A DNA stretch of 64,000 nucleotides, taken from positions 62,001-126,000 of the forward strand of contig NZ_VSJK01000006.1 of NCBI RefSeq assembly GCF_008085915.1. Direction: 5' to 3'. The stretch comes from Oceaniovalibus sp. ACAM 378 (GTDB taxonomy: Bacteria > Pseudomonadota > Alphaproteobacteria > Rhodobacterales > Rhodobacteraceae). The stretch's first letter is position 1. Each line of letters starts with the position of its first letter. A program made the translations under genes and the position numbers. Under the pieces are notes generated by a model. The model saw only the letters and a program-made list of their open reading frames with translations. It did not search any database and was not told where the DNA came from. Below are positions 53,881-64,000 of this stretch, one piece after another.

Positions 53881-55335
53881 TCAATCGACCTTTCTCGCGA
53901 TGTTTTCACGGGATGAAAGCACCCGGGCGCGCCCCTGTTCCTTGGCACCATACAGCGCCTCGTCCGCGACTTTCATCAGGCGCAGCACCTGATCTCCGTC
54001 TTCTGGAAAGCTGGCAACGCCCGCCGAGGCGGTGATGCGCGGCAGGCGGGTGCCGCCGTGGTTCAGCTCGATCCGGGTGACCGCTTCCAGAAAATCGCCT
54101 GCCCGGTGCACCGCTTCATCGTGATCAATGCCTGCGCACAACACGACGAACTCTTCTCCTCCGATGCGGCAGGGCGACCAGCCGTCGATGAACGTGGTCG
54201 CAAGCAGCGCGCCGAACTCCCGCAACACCACATCTCCGGCATCATGGCCGTATTGATCGTTAAATTTCTTGAAGTGATCGACATCCAGCGAAATCAGCGA
54301 CACCGGCAGTTTCTGACCGCGCGCGCGCAGCAGTTCCTTTTGCGCCGCGTCCAGAAACCAGCGGCGGTTCCACAGGTTGGTCAGCGGGTCGCGTACGGAT
54401 TGATCCAGCAATTCATGGCGCAGCTGTACGTTGGCCACCGCAAGGCTGATCTGCTCGGCGCAGAGCAACCCGATTTCCCATCGCTGCTGCATGAAGGTTT
54501 CGATGAATTCGCGCGGCACAATGGATCGGTCGAAGGCGGAAAAGCACAGGTGCAGCAGGCCGATGGTTTCGCCATGGGCAATGATTGGCAGGCAGAAATA
54601 CGGGCTTTGATCGTCGTGGGTATGGGCGCAGGCAAATTCGATCGCCTTGGTGCCAAAAGAATAGGCCCGCCCGCGCCGCAGCGCCCAGCAATCTTCGGCA
54701 CCCATCTGTGCGGGCGGCGTAATATCGCCCCATTGCGCCGCCAGCTCCAGCGTGTCGCGGGTGTTGGAATAAATATAAAGCTGCCCTTCAGCCTCGGGGA
54801 GCAGGGTCTGCATCGATTTCTTGACCACCATCAGCAGTTCTTCAAGCGATTTGGCGGAATACAGCCATTCGCTGATCTGGCTGAGCAGACGACGTTCGTG
54901 TTGGCGATGGCTTTCGGTTTCCATCATGTCGGCGGCGCTGCGTTCCAGCGCCTTGCGTTCGGAAATGTCGCGCGACACCGACATGTTGAAGATGTGCCGC
55001 CCGTCCTTGTCGAACAGCGGCATCAGTTTTTTTTCAACCCACAGCAGATCACCTGACTTGCGCATGTTCTGCACTTCGACCTGAAGCGGGCGGCGTTCGC
55101 GCAGTGCCTCAAGCACCTGACGTATCACTTCGGGATCGGTATCGTCGGTGTTCAGCAGCGCTTCGGGAATTTTGCCTGAGAAGTCGGCAAGCGTGAAGCC
55201 GTACATCCGTTCGAATCCCGCATTGACCCAGACAACGCCGTCATGGGGATCGGTCAGCAGAATCGCATCTGTGGTGTGTTCCAGCACAAGAGAGGCGAAA
55301 TCGGGCGTGTCGGTCATGTCTGGGGGGATGGCCAT
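53881..55335 (-). CDS. PAS/GAF/GGDEF diguanylate cyclase
   Basis: A 484-residue cytoplasmic protein. About residues 10-130 are a PAS domain with PAC (FERMYGFTLADFSG), about 150-310 a GAF-like domain, and about 320-480 a GGDEF domain with the active-site GGEEF near 391. No inhibitory RxxD site is seen five residues upstream. It makes cyclic di-GMP in response to a small-molecule or redox signal. ATG 55335 or the Met six codons in may be the start; no strong ribosome-binding site. Convergent with the DUF2750 gene. Confidence 0.87.
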   Translation of the reverse strand: MAIPPDMTDTPDFASLVLEHTTDAILLTDPHDGVVWVNAGFERMYGFTLADFSGKIPEALLNTDDTDPEVIRQVLEALRERRPLQVEVQNMRKSGDLLWVEKKLMPLFDKDGRHIFNMSVSRDISERKALERSAADMMETESHRQHERRLLSQISEWLYSAKSLEELLMVVKKSMQTLLPEAEGQLYIYSNTRDTLELAAQWGDITPPAQMGAEDCWALRRGRAYSFGTKAIEFACAHTHDDQSPYFCLPIIAHGETIGLLHLCFSAFDRSIVPREFIETFMQQRWEIGLLCAEQISLAVANVQLRHELLDQSVRDPLTNLWNRRWFLDAAQKELLRARGQKLPVSLISLDVDHFKKFNDQYGHDAGDVVLREFGALLATTFIDGWSPCRIGGEEFVVLCAGIDHDEAVHRAGDFLEAVTRIELNHGGTRLPRITASAGVASFPEDGDQVLRLMKVADEALYGAKEQGRARVLSSRENIARKVD

Positions 55336-55472
55336 CGGTTCTGGTCACATATTTTTCGCGAAGGTGGGGGGCGGTCGGGTGATTTTCAACAGTCTGGCAC
55401 CGATCCCTTAACAGTCTCTTGCCAGCGCCCGACATTTCAAAAGTTTCTTTGCTGGCCACCGCCCCGGCAGTG

Positions 55473-55501
55473 TTGACAGGCCAGTGATCCGTGCCTAAAT
55501 C
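55473..55501 (+). promoter_or_regulatory. probable sigma-70 promoter of groESL
   Basis: TTGACA at 55473-55478, 17 bp spacer, TAAATC at 55496-55501. It lies just ahead of the CIRCE-like repeat and about 70 bp before groES. The hexamers are near consensus. Confidence 0.6.
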
Positions 55502-55508
55502 CCGAGTG

Positions 55509-55535
55509 CTGGCACTCGAACCAGTCGAGTGACAA
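55509..55535. promoter_or_regulatory. CIRCE-like HrcA operator
   Basis: CTGGCACTC, nine bases, GAGTGACAA: the GCACTC-N9-GAGTG core of the HrcA-binding inverted repeat is intact, while the outer bases differ from consensus TTAGCACTC-N9-GAGTGCTAA. It is directly behind the promoter of groES, so HrcA repression of groESL is expected. Confidence 0.72.
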
Positions 55536-55568
55536 CAGAAACAAAAAGAATCCAAGGAGCGTTCTCAG

Positions 55569-55856
55569 ATGGCATTCACACCGCTGCATGACCGAGTGTT
55601 GGTCCGTCGCGTCGAAGGCGAAGAAAAGACCAAGGGCGGCCTGATCATCCCCGACAATGCTAAAGAAAAGCCTGCCGAAGGCGAAATCGTATCCTGCGGC
55701 GCCGGTGCCCGCAAGGACAGCGGTGAGCTGATCGAAATGGGCGTCAAGGCAGGCGACAAAGTGTTGTTCGGCAAATGGTCCGGCACCGAGGTCACCCTCG
55801 ACGGCGAAGAGCTGTTGATCATGAAGGAATCCGACATCCTGGGCATTATTGCCTGA
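55569..55856 (+). CDS. groES: co-chaperonin GroES
   Basis: A 95-residue co-chaperonin, starting [19 protein letters not shown] and ending ESDILGIIA, the mobile loop reading [22 protein letters not shown] lies 8-14 bp before ATG. It caps GroEL. It is the first gene of groESL with a CIRCE-like site upstream. Confidence 0.97.
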   Translation: MAFTPLHDRVLVRRVEGEEKTKGGLIIPDNAKEKPAEGEIVSCGAGARKDSGELIEMGVKAGDKVLFGKWSGTEVTLDGEELLIMKESDILGIIA

Positions 55857-55903
55857 GACTGATCGTCGATCCCTTTACCTTTCATCAATAATCCAAGGAG
55901 TAA

Positions 55904-57550
<1,647 letters not shown>

Positions 57551-57632
57551 AAAGCGTTTCGTCAGAAACGCGGCTGGAAAGCGAAAGGCGGTTGGATTTG
57601 GTCCATCGCCGGACGCGCCCGGTTCAAGTACG

Positions 57633-57662
57633 AAAAGGGGGCCCTCGTGGCCTCCTTTTTTT
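57633..57662 (+). terminator. groESL intrinsic terminator
   Basis: AAAAGGGGGCC pairs with GGCCTCCTTTT around CTCGT (one G-T pair), followed by a run of T. It lies 82 bp beyond the groEL stop. Confidence 0.85.
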
Positions 57663-57694
57663 GTTCCGGATACGGAAAAGCACACGCACAGCGG

Positions 57695-58171
57695 TCAGCG
57701 CAGGATGGGTTCCAGCGGATCGTAAAGGATGGTTCCCTGCTTGCCCCATGCGATCTGCGGCAGGCTGTCGGGTTTGAACCGCAGCACAGCCATTTCCGCG
57801 CGCGTGACCCAGCACCGCCGGTTCACCACCCCAAGGGGATCGCGCCAGCCGTCATCCAGCGTATCATCCGCCACATGACAGCGAAAATACAGATCGACCT
57901 GATGAAACGTTCCGCCCGGATCATGAAATTCATTCACCATGACCGGATCGCCGACTGTAACGCTCAGCCCGGTTTCTTCGTAAACCTCGCGGATCAGATT
58001 GTCGGGCAGGCTGGAGTGGAGTTCGACACCGCCGCCCGGCAGGCACCACAGATCGCTTCGGTTGTCGGGCCATGCGTTGACCAGCAACAGACGGTCGCGG
58101 TGCAGGATCACCGCGCGCACGGCAAGACGGGGGCCAAGATCGGGTCCAAGGCTGGTGCTGGGGTCTGTCAT
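57695..58171 (-). CDS. Nudix hydrolase
   Basis: A 158-residue protein. The Nudix box is [20 protein letters not shown] continuing to ETGL, with the intact REVYEE core. Probably acts on nucleoside diphosphate derivatives; the substrate is unknown. ATG 58171 is taken as start (GGCGGGT upstream); an in-frame TTG at 58207 would add 12 residues. Convergent with groEL. Confidence 0.85.
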   Translation of the reverse strand: MTDPSTSLGPDLGPRLAVRAVILHRDRLLLVNAWPDNRSDLWCLPGGGVELHSSLPDNLIREVYEETGLSVTVGDPVMVNEFHDPGGTFHQVDLYFRCHVADDTLDDGWRDPLGVVNRRCWVTRAEMAVLRFKPDSLPQIAWGKQGTILYDPLEPILR

Positions 58172-58218
58172 ACCCGCCACAGTGCCGTTGCGGCGCGGGG
58201 GCTGCAAGCGGCGTCACG

Positions 58219-58938
58219 GTGCGCTATATCCTGATCATGATGAACCCAGCCATGCGTTTTCTCACAATTCTACTTGCCCTGATGGCCACCGGTCCCGCCC
58301 GGGCCGATTGCGTCGTGTTGCTGCATGGTCTTGCGCGGGGGTCTTTGTCGATGCTGGTGATGGCCGAGGCATTGGAGTACGAGGGATTTCACACCGTCAA
58401 CGCCGATTACCCGTCAACCGGTGCCGCCATTGGTGCATTGGTCGAGCAGACGGTGCCGCAGGCCGTCGCGCAATGCGGTGATGAACGGGTCAATTTCGTC
58501 ACCCACTCCATGGGCGGCATCCTGGTTCGCGCCTGGCTGGAGCACAACCGGCCCGCCCATATGGGTCGTGTCGTCATGTTGGGCCCGCCGAATCACGGTA
58601 CGCAACTGGTGGACTTTTTCGGCGATCTCGGCGCTTTCGAATGGCTGAACGGTCCTGCCGGGATACAGTTGGGCACCGGAGACGATGCGATCCCGAACCG
58701 GTTGGGTGCTGCGCATTTTGAACTGGGTGTGATTGCCGGAAATCGGTCGCTGAACCCGGTGTATTCAACGATCATTCCCGGGCCGGACGACGGCAAGGTG
58801 TCGGTTGAGTCCACTGCGATTTCTGGAATGGTCGACCATATCGTATTGCCGGTCACGCACACTTTCATGATGGTCAGCCCAACGGTGATCTCTCAGACGA
58901 TTGCATTCCTGCGCACAGGCCGTTTCATCCGGGATTGA
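58219..58938 (+). CDS. lipase/esterase-like alpha/beta hydrolase
   Basis: A protein of up to 239 residues with a signal peptide ([17 protein letters not shown]) and a lipase fold. The nucleophile elbow is [15 protein letters not shown] is the oxyanion region, and the acid and His follow ([14 protein letters not shown]). It is probably exported to the periplasm. Starts GTG 58219, ATG 58237, ATG 58240 and ATG 58252 are all possible; none has a clear ribosome-binding site. It overlaps the histidine phosphatase gene's 3' end by 14 bp. Confidence 0.8.
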   Translation: MRYILIMMNPAMRFLTILLALMATGPARADCVVLLHGLARGSLSMLVMAEALEYEGFHTVNADYPSTGAAIGALVEQTVPQAVAQCGDERVNFVTHSMGGILVRAWLEHNRPAHMGRVVMLGPPNHGTQLVDFFGDLGAFEWLNGPAGIQLGTGDDAIPNRLGAAHFELGVIAGNRSLNPVYSTIIPGPDDGKVSVESTAISGMVDHIVLPVTHTFMMVSPTVISQTIAFLRTGRFIRD

Positions 58939-59518
58939 ACCCGGCCAGATCCTCGATCCGGCGCCAGCGGTGCAGAACGCCGCCGCTTTCGCGATTGAAC
59001 GCGAACAGGCAACCGCCGCCCGCCGGTTGATCATGCGCCCTGTCGATATCCAGCCTTGCCAGATCACAGAACAACAGCGTTCCGACCGCACCATGCCCGA
59101 CAAACAGGATGTCACCGGTCGGTGCTGCCGCCAGCGCCGCCTGTACCTCGCGCCTGATCCGCGCTTGCGCTGACCTGGCCGTTTCCCAGCCGCGAACGCT
59201 GTCGTCTGGATGGGCAAAGAAAGTATCGGCAACCGCTTCGAACACAGGGCCGGGCAGAAACCCCGTGGCCGAGCGGTCATTCTCATGCATGGCCGGGCGG
59301 CGGATCATTGCAACGCCCAAGGCATCGGCAATCGGCGATGCGGTCTCCACGGCCTTGGTCTCGGCGCTGCTGATCACCTGTGCCGTGCCCTTCAGATATC
59401 CCGTGGCGATCAGCGCCGCCACCCGGGCGCGCCCGACCGCTGACAGTGACCAGTCCGGGATCGGCACCGCCGGATCGACCTGCACCTCGGGGTGGGTCAG
59501 ATACCGCACGGTTGCCAT
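58925..59518 (-). CDS. histidine phosphatase family protein
   Basis: A 197-residue member of the histidine phosphatase (phosphoglycerate mutase) superfamily. The RHG motif is altered to LTHPEV at residues 7-12, with catalytic His retained, Arg not in the usual place, followed by [13 protein letters not shown] and the second His in [10 protein letters not shown]. The substrate is unknown. Adjacent to purK, whose start lies more than 1 kb away on the same strand. Confidence 0.8.
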   Translation of the reverse strand: MATVRYLTHPEVQVDPAVPIPDWSLSAVGRARVAALIATGYLKGTAQVISSAETKAVETASPIADALGVAMIRRPAMHENDRSATGFLPGPVFEAVADTFFAHPDDSVRGWETARSAQARIRREVQAALAAAPTGDILFVGHGAVGTLLFCDLARLDIDRAHDQPAGGGCLFAFNRESGGVLHRWRRIEDLAGFNPG

Positions 59519-59519
59519 G

Positions 59520-60608
59520 TCAGGAGGCGGGGCCGATCCGTCGGTTCACATGCCCCATCTTGCGCCCCGCCCGTGCTTCGGCCTTGCCATAAAGGTGGAT
59601 CGCATTTGCCGGATCGCGGGCCAGTGTCGGTGCCTGAGCAACGTCGTCGCCCAAAAGGTTGGTCATCACCACGTCCGAATGGCGCCGCCCATCCCCCAAG
59701 GGCCATCCCGCCACGGCGCGAATATGCTGTTCGAACTGGTCGATGACACAGCCGTTCTGAGTCCAGTGGCCCGAATTATGCACCCTTGGGGCGATTTCAT
59801 TCACGATCAGCCCGCCCGGAGTGACGAACAGTTCAACTCCCATCACGCCGACATAATCCAGCGCGTTCAGAATCCGCCCGGTCAGCAAAACGGCATCGGT
59901 CAACTGTCCATGGGACAGGGTGGCGGGCAGGGTCGTGGTGTGCAGAATACCGTCACGGTGCACATTCTGGCCGGGATCATAACAGGCGACCTGGCCATCC
60001 GGCCCGCGAGCGCCGATCACCGATACCTCGTGGTTGAAATCGACGAAACCTTCGAGGATCGCGTCCGCCCCGTTCATCGCCGCCCATGCGGCATCGGCAT
60101 CCTCCGGCGCAGTGATCCGCACCTGCCCCTTGCCATCATACCCGAAGCGTCGGGTTTTCAGGATCGCCGGTGTGCCGATCTGCGCCAGCGCCGCTGACAG
60201 TTCGTCGGCAGATCCGACCGGTGCAAAGGGCGCGGTGGTCAGCCCCAGATCGTTCAGAAACGATTTTTCGGTCAGCCGATCCTGAGAGACGCGCAGCGCC
60301 TCGCGCCCCGGGTGGATCGGGCAAAGCGTCTCAAGCAGATCCAGCGCGGTGGTGGGGATGTTTTCAAACTCGTAGGTCACCACATCGACCGACGCGGCAA
60401 AGGCGCGCAACGCGGGTCCGTCGTCATAGCCAGCGGTGGTCAGCGTGCCGCAAACCTCGGCCGCCGGTGCGCCGGGCGCGGGTTCTAAGATGTGACATCG
60501 CAACCCCAGCCGTGCAGCGGCAAGGGCCAGCATCCGGCCCAGTTGGCCACCGCCCAGAATTCCGATAGTCGCACCGACAGGCAGGGGGGCTGGCACAGGT
60601 TCAGTCAT
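59520..60608 (-). CDS. purK: 5-(carboxyamino)imidazole ribonucleotide synthase
   Basis: A 362-residue ATP-grasp enzyme of purine synthesis that carboxylates AIR at the amino group with bicarbonate. [19 protein letters not shown] near the N-terminus, [22 protein letters not shown] and [14 protein letters not shown] are family hallmarks. It overlaps purE by 8 bp, so the two are coupled. Downstream is the histidine phosphatase gene, 1 bp away. Confidence 0.95.
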   Translation of the reverse strand: MTEPVPAPLPVGATIGILGGGQLGRMLALAAARLGLRCHILEPAPGAPAAEVCGTLTTAGYDDGPALRAFAASVDVVTYEFENIPTTALDLLETLCPIHPGREALRVSQDRLTEKSFLNDLGLTTAPFAPVGSADELSAALAQIGTPAILKTRRFGYDGKGQVRITAPEDADAAWAAMNGADAILEGFVDFNHEVSVIGARGPDGQVACYDPGQNVHRDGILHTTTLPATLSHGQLTDAVLLTGRILNALDYVGVMGVELFVTPGGLIVNEIAPRVHNSGHWTQNGCVIDQFEQHIRAVAGWPLGDGRRHSDVVMTNLLGDDVAQAPTLARDPANAIHLYGKAEARAGRKMGHVNRRIGPAS

Positions 60609-61098
60609 CTACAGGCTCCTCGGGGATCGATGCGGTCAGCGCTGCGCGCCATGCGTCCAGCCGACCGGCCAGAGCGGGATCGTTCAACGCCAGAATGCCT
60701 GCCGCCATCAGCCCGGCATTGGCCGCACCAGCAGGGCCGATGGCCATGGTGGCAACCGGAAATCCCTTTGGCATTTGTACGATGGAATAAAGCGAATCGA
60801 CGCCGTTCAGGGCCCGCGTCTGGATCGGCACGCCGATCACCGGCAAACGTGTCTTGCTGGCCATCATGCCGGGCAGATGCGCGGCGCCTCCGGCCCCGGC
60901 GATAATCACCTTCAGCCCGCGCCCGACGGCGCCCTTGCCATAATCCCACAGCCGGTCTGGCGTGCGATGGGCCGAAACGATCCGTTTCTCATACGCGACG
61001 CCCAGTTCATCCAGAATTTCGGCGGCGGCGCGCAGGGTGGGCCAGTCGGACTGGCTGCCCATGATGATACCGACCTCGATCTGTTGTTGTCCCATCAC
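60601..61098 (-). CDS. purE: 5-(carboxyamino)imidazole ribonucleotide mutase
   Basis: A 165-residue class I PurE that converts N5-CAIR to [41 protein letters not shown] and GVPIQT are all present. It is first in purE-purK. ATG 61098 is preceded by GGAACGGAGCGGGTG. Confidence 0.95.
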   Translation of the reverse strand: MMGQQQIEVGIIMGSQSDWPTLRAAAEILDELGVAYEKRIVSAHRTPDRLWDYGKGAVGRGLKVIIAGAGGAAHLPGMMASKTRLPVIGVPIQTRALNGVDSLYSIVQMPKGFPVATMAIGPAGAANAGLMAAGILALNDPALAGRLDAWRAALTASIPEEPVDD

Positions 61099-61182
61099 CC
61101 GCTCCGTTCCGGACTGCCAAGGGGGCGCACTATACCGCGCAGCCCGGTCAGGGCAATGCGGCCGTGCGGGGATAAATCGCGT

Positions 61183-61401
61183 TCAGGCGATGATATCGGG
61201 GGTCAGTTCGTCTTCGATCTGGGCGATCCGGTCTTTCAGGCCCAGTTTCTGCTTTTTCAGCCGCCGCAGGATCAGCTGTTCCGCAGTGCCGCGTTCCTGC
61301 AACGCATGGATCGCCGCGTCCAGGTCGCGGTGTTCACGGCGCAGCACATCCAGACGGATGCGCAAGATATCTTCGTGGTTCAGTCTTCCGGATGCATTCA
61401 T
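61183..61401 (-). CDS. DUF465 / YdcH family protein
   Basis: A 72-residue coiled-coil protein starting MNASGRLNHEDILRIRLDVL and containing REHRDLDAAIHAL and LKKQKLGLKDRIAQIEDEL. DUF465 proteins are widespread in alphaproteobacteria and have no known role. ATG 61401 is chosen over an in-frame start 10 codons upstream, as homologues begin near here. Upstream of purE on the same strand. Confidence 0.85.
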   Translation of the reverse strand: MNASGRLNHEDILRIRLDVLRREHRDLDAAIHALQERGTAEQLILRRLKKQKLGLKDRIAQIEDELTPDIIA

Positions 61402-61503
61402 TGGGGTCAGCTTTTCCGTTTTCCGTCGCACGCGACTGTTCAGGCGACTGTTCAGGCGGATTAAAACGAATCGCGAAGCGCGCCCTCGGCCTCACCGCGC
61501 CAC

Positions 61504-61533
61504 CCTTGCAGAATTTAATCAAACTTCCCATAT
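61504..61533 (+). promoter_or_regulatory. heat-shock (RpoH-type) promoter match for hsp20
   Basis: CTTGCA (61505-61510), 16 bp, CCCATAT (61527-61533), matching the RpoH -35 CTTGAA and -10 CCCATnT pattern closely. It is about 70 bp upstream of the small heat-shock gene start. Confidence 0.45.
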
Positions 61534-61601
61534 CCCTATAGCAGGTCGCCACAACGGGGCCGCATTTCTGCAGCACAGTCGCTTTGATAAAGGACGTGTC
61601 G

Positions 61602-62015
61602 ATGACGAAGATGGCGCTGGGATCGCATCCCTTCCTGCTCGGGTTCGAGCAGCTTGAAAGACTGGTCGAACGGACGGCCAAAGCAGATTCCGGGGGCTAT
61701 CCGCCCTATAACATCGAACAGACCAGCGGTACGGGATATCGGATCACTCTGGCAGTTGCCGGGTTTGCTGAAACCGATCTGTCGATTACCGTCGAAGACC
61801 GGCAACTGGTCATCCGGGGTCGTCACGAAGATGCCGAAGAGGGGCGGGTTTTTCTTCACCGGGGCATCGCCGCGCGACAGTTTCAGCGCACATTCGTTCT
61901 GGCCGAAGGCGTCGAAATAGCCGGAGCACGGATCGAAAACGGGCTGCTGCACGTTGATCTGCAACGCAGCGTGCCCGAAACGGTGGTGCGTACGATCAAG
62001 ATAACACGCGATTGA
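61602..62015 (+). CDS. small heat shock protein, Hsp20 family
   Basis: A 137-residue alpha-crystallin-domain protein of the IbpA/Hsp20 type. Its N-terminus is short (PFLLGFEQLERLVERTA), then the crystallin domain with YRITLAVAGFAETDLSITVE, LVIRGRHE and NGLLHVDLQRSVPE, an A-x-x-x-n-G-v-L-like signature. ATG 61602 has AAAGGA upstream. A heat-shock-type promoter match lies before it. The DUF1150 gene follows with 14 bp between, in one transcript. Confidence 0.92.
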   Translation: MTKMALGSHPFLLGFEQLERLVERTAKADSGGYPPYNIEQTSGTGYRITLAVAGFAETDLSITVEDRQLVIRGRHEDAEEGRVFLHRGIAARQFQRTFVLAEGVEIAGARIENGLLHVDLQRSVPETVVRTIKITRD

Positions 62016-62029
62016 AAGAGGTGAGCAAA

Positions 62030-62257
62030 ATGACAGACAATTTCGGACTGCCACATGATGCGCTCGTCAACACGGTCTATGTGCGTTCGGTAAAGGTGGG
62101 TGATCTGCCAGCCGATGTACAGGATCAGGCCGACGGGCTGGACGAGATCTATGCCGTCCACAATGCCGACGGCGACCGGCTTGCGCTGGTGCGTGACCGG
62201 CAACTGGCCTTTATCGTGGCCCGCCAGAATGACATGGCGCCGGTCAGCGTGCACTGA
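62030..62257 (+). CDS. DUF1150 family protein
   Basis: A 75-residue protein with VYVRSVKVGDLPADVQ and EIYAVHNADGDRLALVRDRQ. DUF1150 proteins are almost always encoded next to an Hsp20 gene in alphaproteobacteria; they may act in heat-shock chaperone function but are uncharacterised. ATG 62030 (AGAGGTGAG upstream) is chosen over the in-frame upstream start at 62012. Confidence 0.88.
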   Translation: MTDNFGLPHDALVNTVYVRSVKVGDLPADVQDQADGLDEIYAVHNADGDRLALVRDRQLAFIVARQNDMAPVSVH

Positions 62258-62264
62258 GCCACAG

Positions 62265-62327
62265 CGCCTCGTATCGGCCCAAAAAGCCACGCATGGATGT
62301 GCGTGCGTGGCGCAAGTGCACGAGGCG
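62265..62327 (+). repeat. nested double stem-loop after DUF1150
   Basis: CGCCTCGT (62265-62272) pairs with ACGAGGCG (62320-62327), and inside it GCCACGCA (62286-62293) pairs with TGCGTGGC (62304-62311). It is directly after the DUF1150 stop. It may be a Rho-independent end without a T-tract or an RNA-stability element. Confidence 0.55.
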
Positions 62328-62412
62328 TGACCGGCCGGTGTAAAATTTGACCGGGCCGTAACAGGTTCGGTCGAATATATTTCAAACCTCCCGATATGTT
62401 CGCACCCGGCGG

Positions 62413-62464
62413 GACAATGTGCCGCTCATTGATCCGGCGACAATGTGCCGCTCATTGATCCGGC
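62413..62464. repeat. perfect 26-bp tandem duplication upstream of glcB
   Basis: A 26-bp unit (starts GACAATGTGCC, ends ATTGATCCGGC) is present twice in perfect tandem at 62413-62438 and 62439-62464. It lies about 104 bp before the glcB start and may duplicate a regulatory site or be a replication-slip product. Confidence 0.9.
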
Positions 62465-62567
62465 ATAGGGCGCCGCCCCGTGCTTGGCGGTTTTGCCGGT
62501 CTTCGCCCATTGTCCTTACCGGTACGCCGCCCTAGTGTGCCGCGCGATACAATACAGAGGGTGAGCA

Positions 62568-64000
62568 ATGGCAAATCGGGTTGAACGGCAGGGATTGCAG
62601 GTGGATGCGGATCTGGCTGCGTTTGTCGAGGATCGGGCATTGCCCGGCACGGACGTTGCGCCAGAGACATTCTGGTCGGGCTTTTCGGCACTGGTCCATG
62701 ACTTCGGACCCGAAAACCGCGCCCTGTTGGAAAAGCGCGCCACGTTGCAGGCGCAGATCGATGACTGGCACCTGCGGCACCGCAATCAGCCCCATGATCA
62801 CCAAGCTTATAAGACCTTCCTGACTGATATCGGCTATCTATTGCCCGAAGGTGGAGATTTCACCATCGATACGGGCAATACCGACCCGGAGATCGCACGG
62901 ATTCCGGGGCCACAGCTTGTGGTGCCGATCACCAACGCCCGATATGCCCTGAACGCCGCCAATGCCCGTTGGGGCAGCATGTATGATGCGCTGTACGGCA
63001 CCGATGCCATGGGCAGCGCCCCGCCAAAGGGTCCTTTTGACCGGGGTCGTGGCGCGCGTGTCGTGGCCCGGGCGCGGGTGTTTCTTGACGATTCCTTTCC
63101 GATTCAGGGCGGCAGCCATGTGGATGCGCGGCGCTATCACGTCCATGACGGTGCGCTTTTGATCGACGATATGCCGCTGGCCCAGCCCGAGAAATTCGCT
63201 GGCTATCGGGGAAATCCCCGCGCGCCCGAGGCGGTGTTGCTGGTCAACAACGGATTGCACGCCGAACTGGTGTTCGACCGCACGCATATGATCGGCGCAC
63301 GGGATCAGGCCGGCCTTGCCGATATCCGTCTGGAAAGCGCGGTTTCGGCGATCATGGATTGCGAAGATTCAGTTGCCTGCGTTGATGCCGAGGATAAAAT
63401 TCAGGCCTATTCCAACTGGCTGGGCCTGATGGATGGCACGCTGGAAGAAGCATTCGACAAGGGCGGCAAGACGGTCACCCGGCGTCTGAATCCTGACCTG
63501 ACATACACCGCGCCGGGGGGCGGCGACATCACGGTCAAGGGCCGTGCGCTGATGCTGGTGCGCAATGTTGGCCATCTGATGACCAACCCCGCGATTTTGG
63601 ATCGCGACGGGAACGAGGTGTTCGAGGGTCTGATGGACGCCATGCTGACCACCCTGATCGCGATGCACGACCTGAAGGCCGAGGGCGGCAATTCGCTGCA
63701 CGGATCCGTCTATGTGGTGAAACCCAAGATGCACGGCCCCGAGGAAGTCGCCTTTGCCGACCGCATCTTTACCCATGTGGAAAAGGTGCTGGGCCTGCCT
63801 GCCAATACTGTCAAGCTGGGCATCATGGACGAAGAGCGGCGCACCTCGGTGAACCTCAAGCAATGTATCCGCGCTGCGAAATCGCGGGTCGCCTTCATCA
63901 ACACCGGTTTTCTTGACCGCACGGGTGACGAAATTCACACCTCGATCGAGGCCGGGCCATTCTCGCGCAAGGATTTCATCAAGCGCAAAGCCTGGATCGG
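62568..64000 (+). CDS. glcB: malate synthase G (3' end beyond window)
   Basis: First 477 residues of a protein expected at about 720. It condenses glyoxylate and acetyl-CoA to malate in the glyoxylate pathway. The opening [20 protein letters not shown], the [20 protein letters not shown] segment, [17 protein letters not shown] and [15 protein letters not shown] match malate synthase G. Start ATG 62568 has AGAGGGTGAGC upstream. It is cut by the right edge; the catalytic C-terminal part is not visible. Confidence 0.95.
   Translation, partial: MANRVERQGLQVDADLAAFVEDRALPGTDVAPETFWSGFSALVHDFGPENRALLEKRATLQAQIDDWHLRHRNQPHDHQAYKTFLTDIGYLLPEGGDFTIDTGNTDPEIARIPGPQLVVPITNARYALNAANARWGSMYDALYGTDAMGSAPPKGPFDRGRGARVVARARVFLDDSFPIQGGSHVDARRYHVHDGALLIDDMPLAQPEKFAGYRGNPRAPEAVLLVNNGLHAELVFDRTHMIGARDQAGLADIRLESAVSAIMDCEDSVACVDAEDKIQAYSNWLGLMDGTLEEAFDKGGKTVTRRLNPDLTYTAPGGGDITVKGRALMLVRNVGHLMTNPAILDRDGNEVFEGLMDAMLTTLIAMHDLKAEGGNSLHGSVYVVKPKMHGPEEVAFADRIFTHVEKVLGLPANTVKLGIMDEERRTSVNLKQCIRAAKSRVAFINTGFLDRTGDEIHTSIEAGPFSRKDFIKRKAWI

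Overview
The window is a 64-kb piece of a GC-rich alphaproteobacterial chromosome, almost certainly from a Rhodobacteraceae (Roseobacter-group) bacterium. The evidence is the combination of taurine:pyruvate aminotransferase with a TauABC transporter, a fused Sat/CysC, UbiK, DUF1150 and DUF465 proteins, a Hint-domain protein, Lrp divergent from trxB, a direct-repeat LexA box of the alphaproteobacterial type, and family-typical intergenic repeats. The genus cannot be named from the sequence alone. No rRNA, tRNA, CRISPR array, complete insertion sequence or prophage was found.

Layout. 0.1-8.3 kb: D-amino-acid dehydrogenase and a peptide ABC transporter (dppA, then B, C, D, F) with an M24 peptidase inside the operon, all on the minus strand. 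9.2-13.4 kb: a 1056-residue double-domain glycosyltransferase and a sulfotransferase-like protein, flanked by long gene-free stretches. 13.6-16.4 kb: 2-hydroxyacid dehydrogenase, CsaA-like protein, proC and a YbjN-like protein. 16.8-21.5 kb: a UdgX-type uracil-DNA glycosylase fusion with its radical-SAM partner and a LexA-box match, next to a divergent HWE histidine kinase and a cold-shock gene. 22.1-26.0 kb: dut, a decayed second dut, moeB/thiF and an M3 oligopeptidase. 26.2-31.0 kb: sat/cysC, trxB, an Lrp regulator, a Hint protein and a 48-residue small protein. 31.2-36.9 kb: pgeF, a MidA-like methyltransferase, lgt, ubiK, a Nudix protein and a PiT phosphate transporter. 37.2-45.0 kb: amidase, UbiH-like hydroxylase, LOG-family protein, a ribbon-helix-helix protein, rlmN, an IalB-like protein and serB. 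45.2-51.1 kb: tpa, tauABC and an RraA-like gene. 51.8-57.6 kb: family II pyrophosphatase, DUF2161 and DUF2750 proteins, a PAS/GAF/GGDEF cyclase and groESL. 57.7-64 kb: Nudix, a lipase-like protein, a histidine phosphatase, purK/purE, DUF465, hsp20, DUF1150 and the start of malate synthase G, which is cut by the window edge.

How the genes work together. The left block imports and degrades peptides and oxidises D-amino acids. tauABC and tpa import taurine and transaminate it to sulfoacetaldehyde; neither xsc nor tauR is in the window. The pair at 16.8-19.5 kb looks like a DNA-damage-inducible uracil-DNA repair unit, and a dUTPase lies about 2.5 kb away. The most notable observations are this putative SOS-controlled UdgX/radical-SAM operon, the apparent replacement of an alphaproteobacterial dut by a foreign-looking dut with a fossil left in front of moeB, a TauC permease with a PDZ-like insertion of about 120 residues, and two tandem-repeat intergenic regions.
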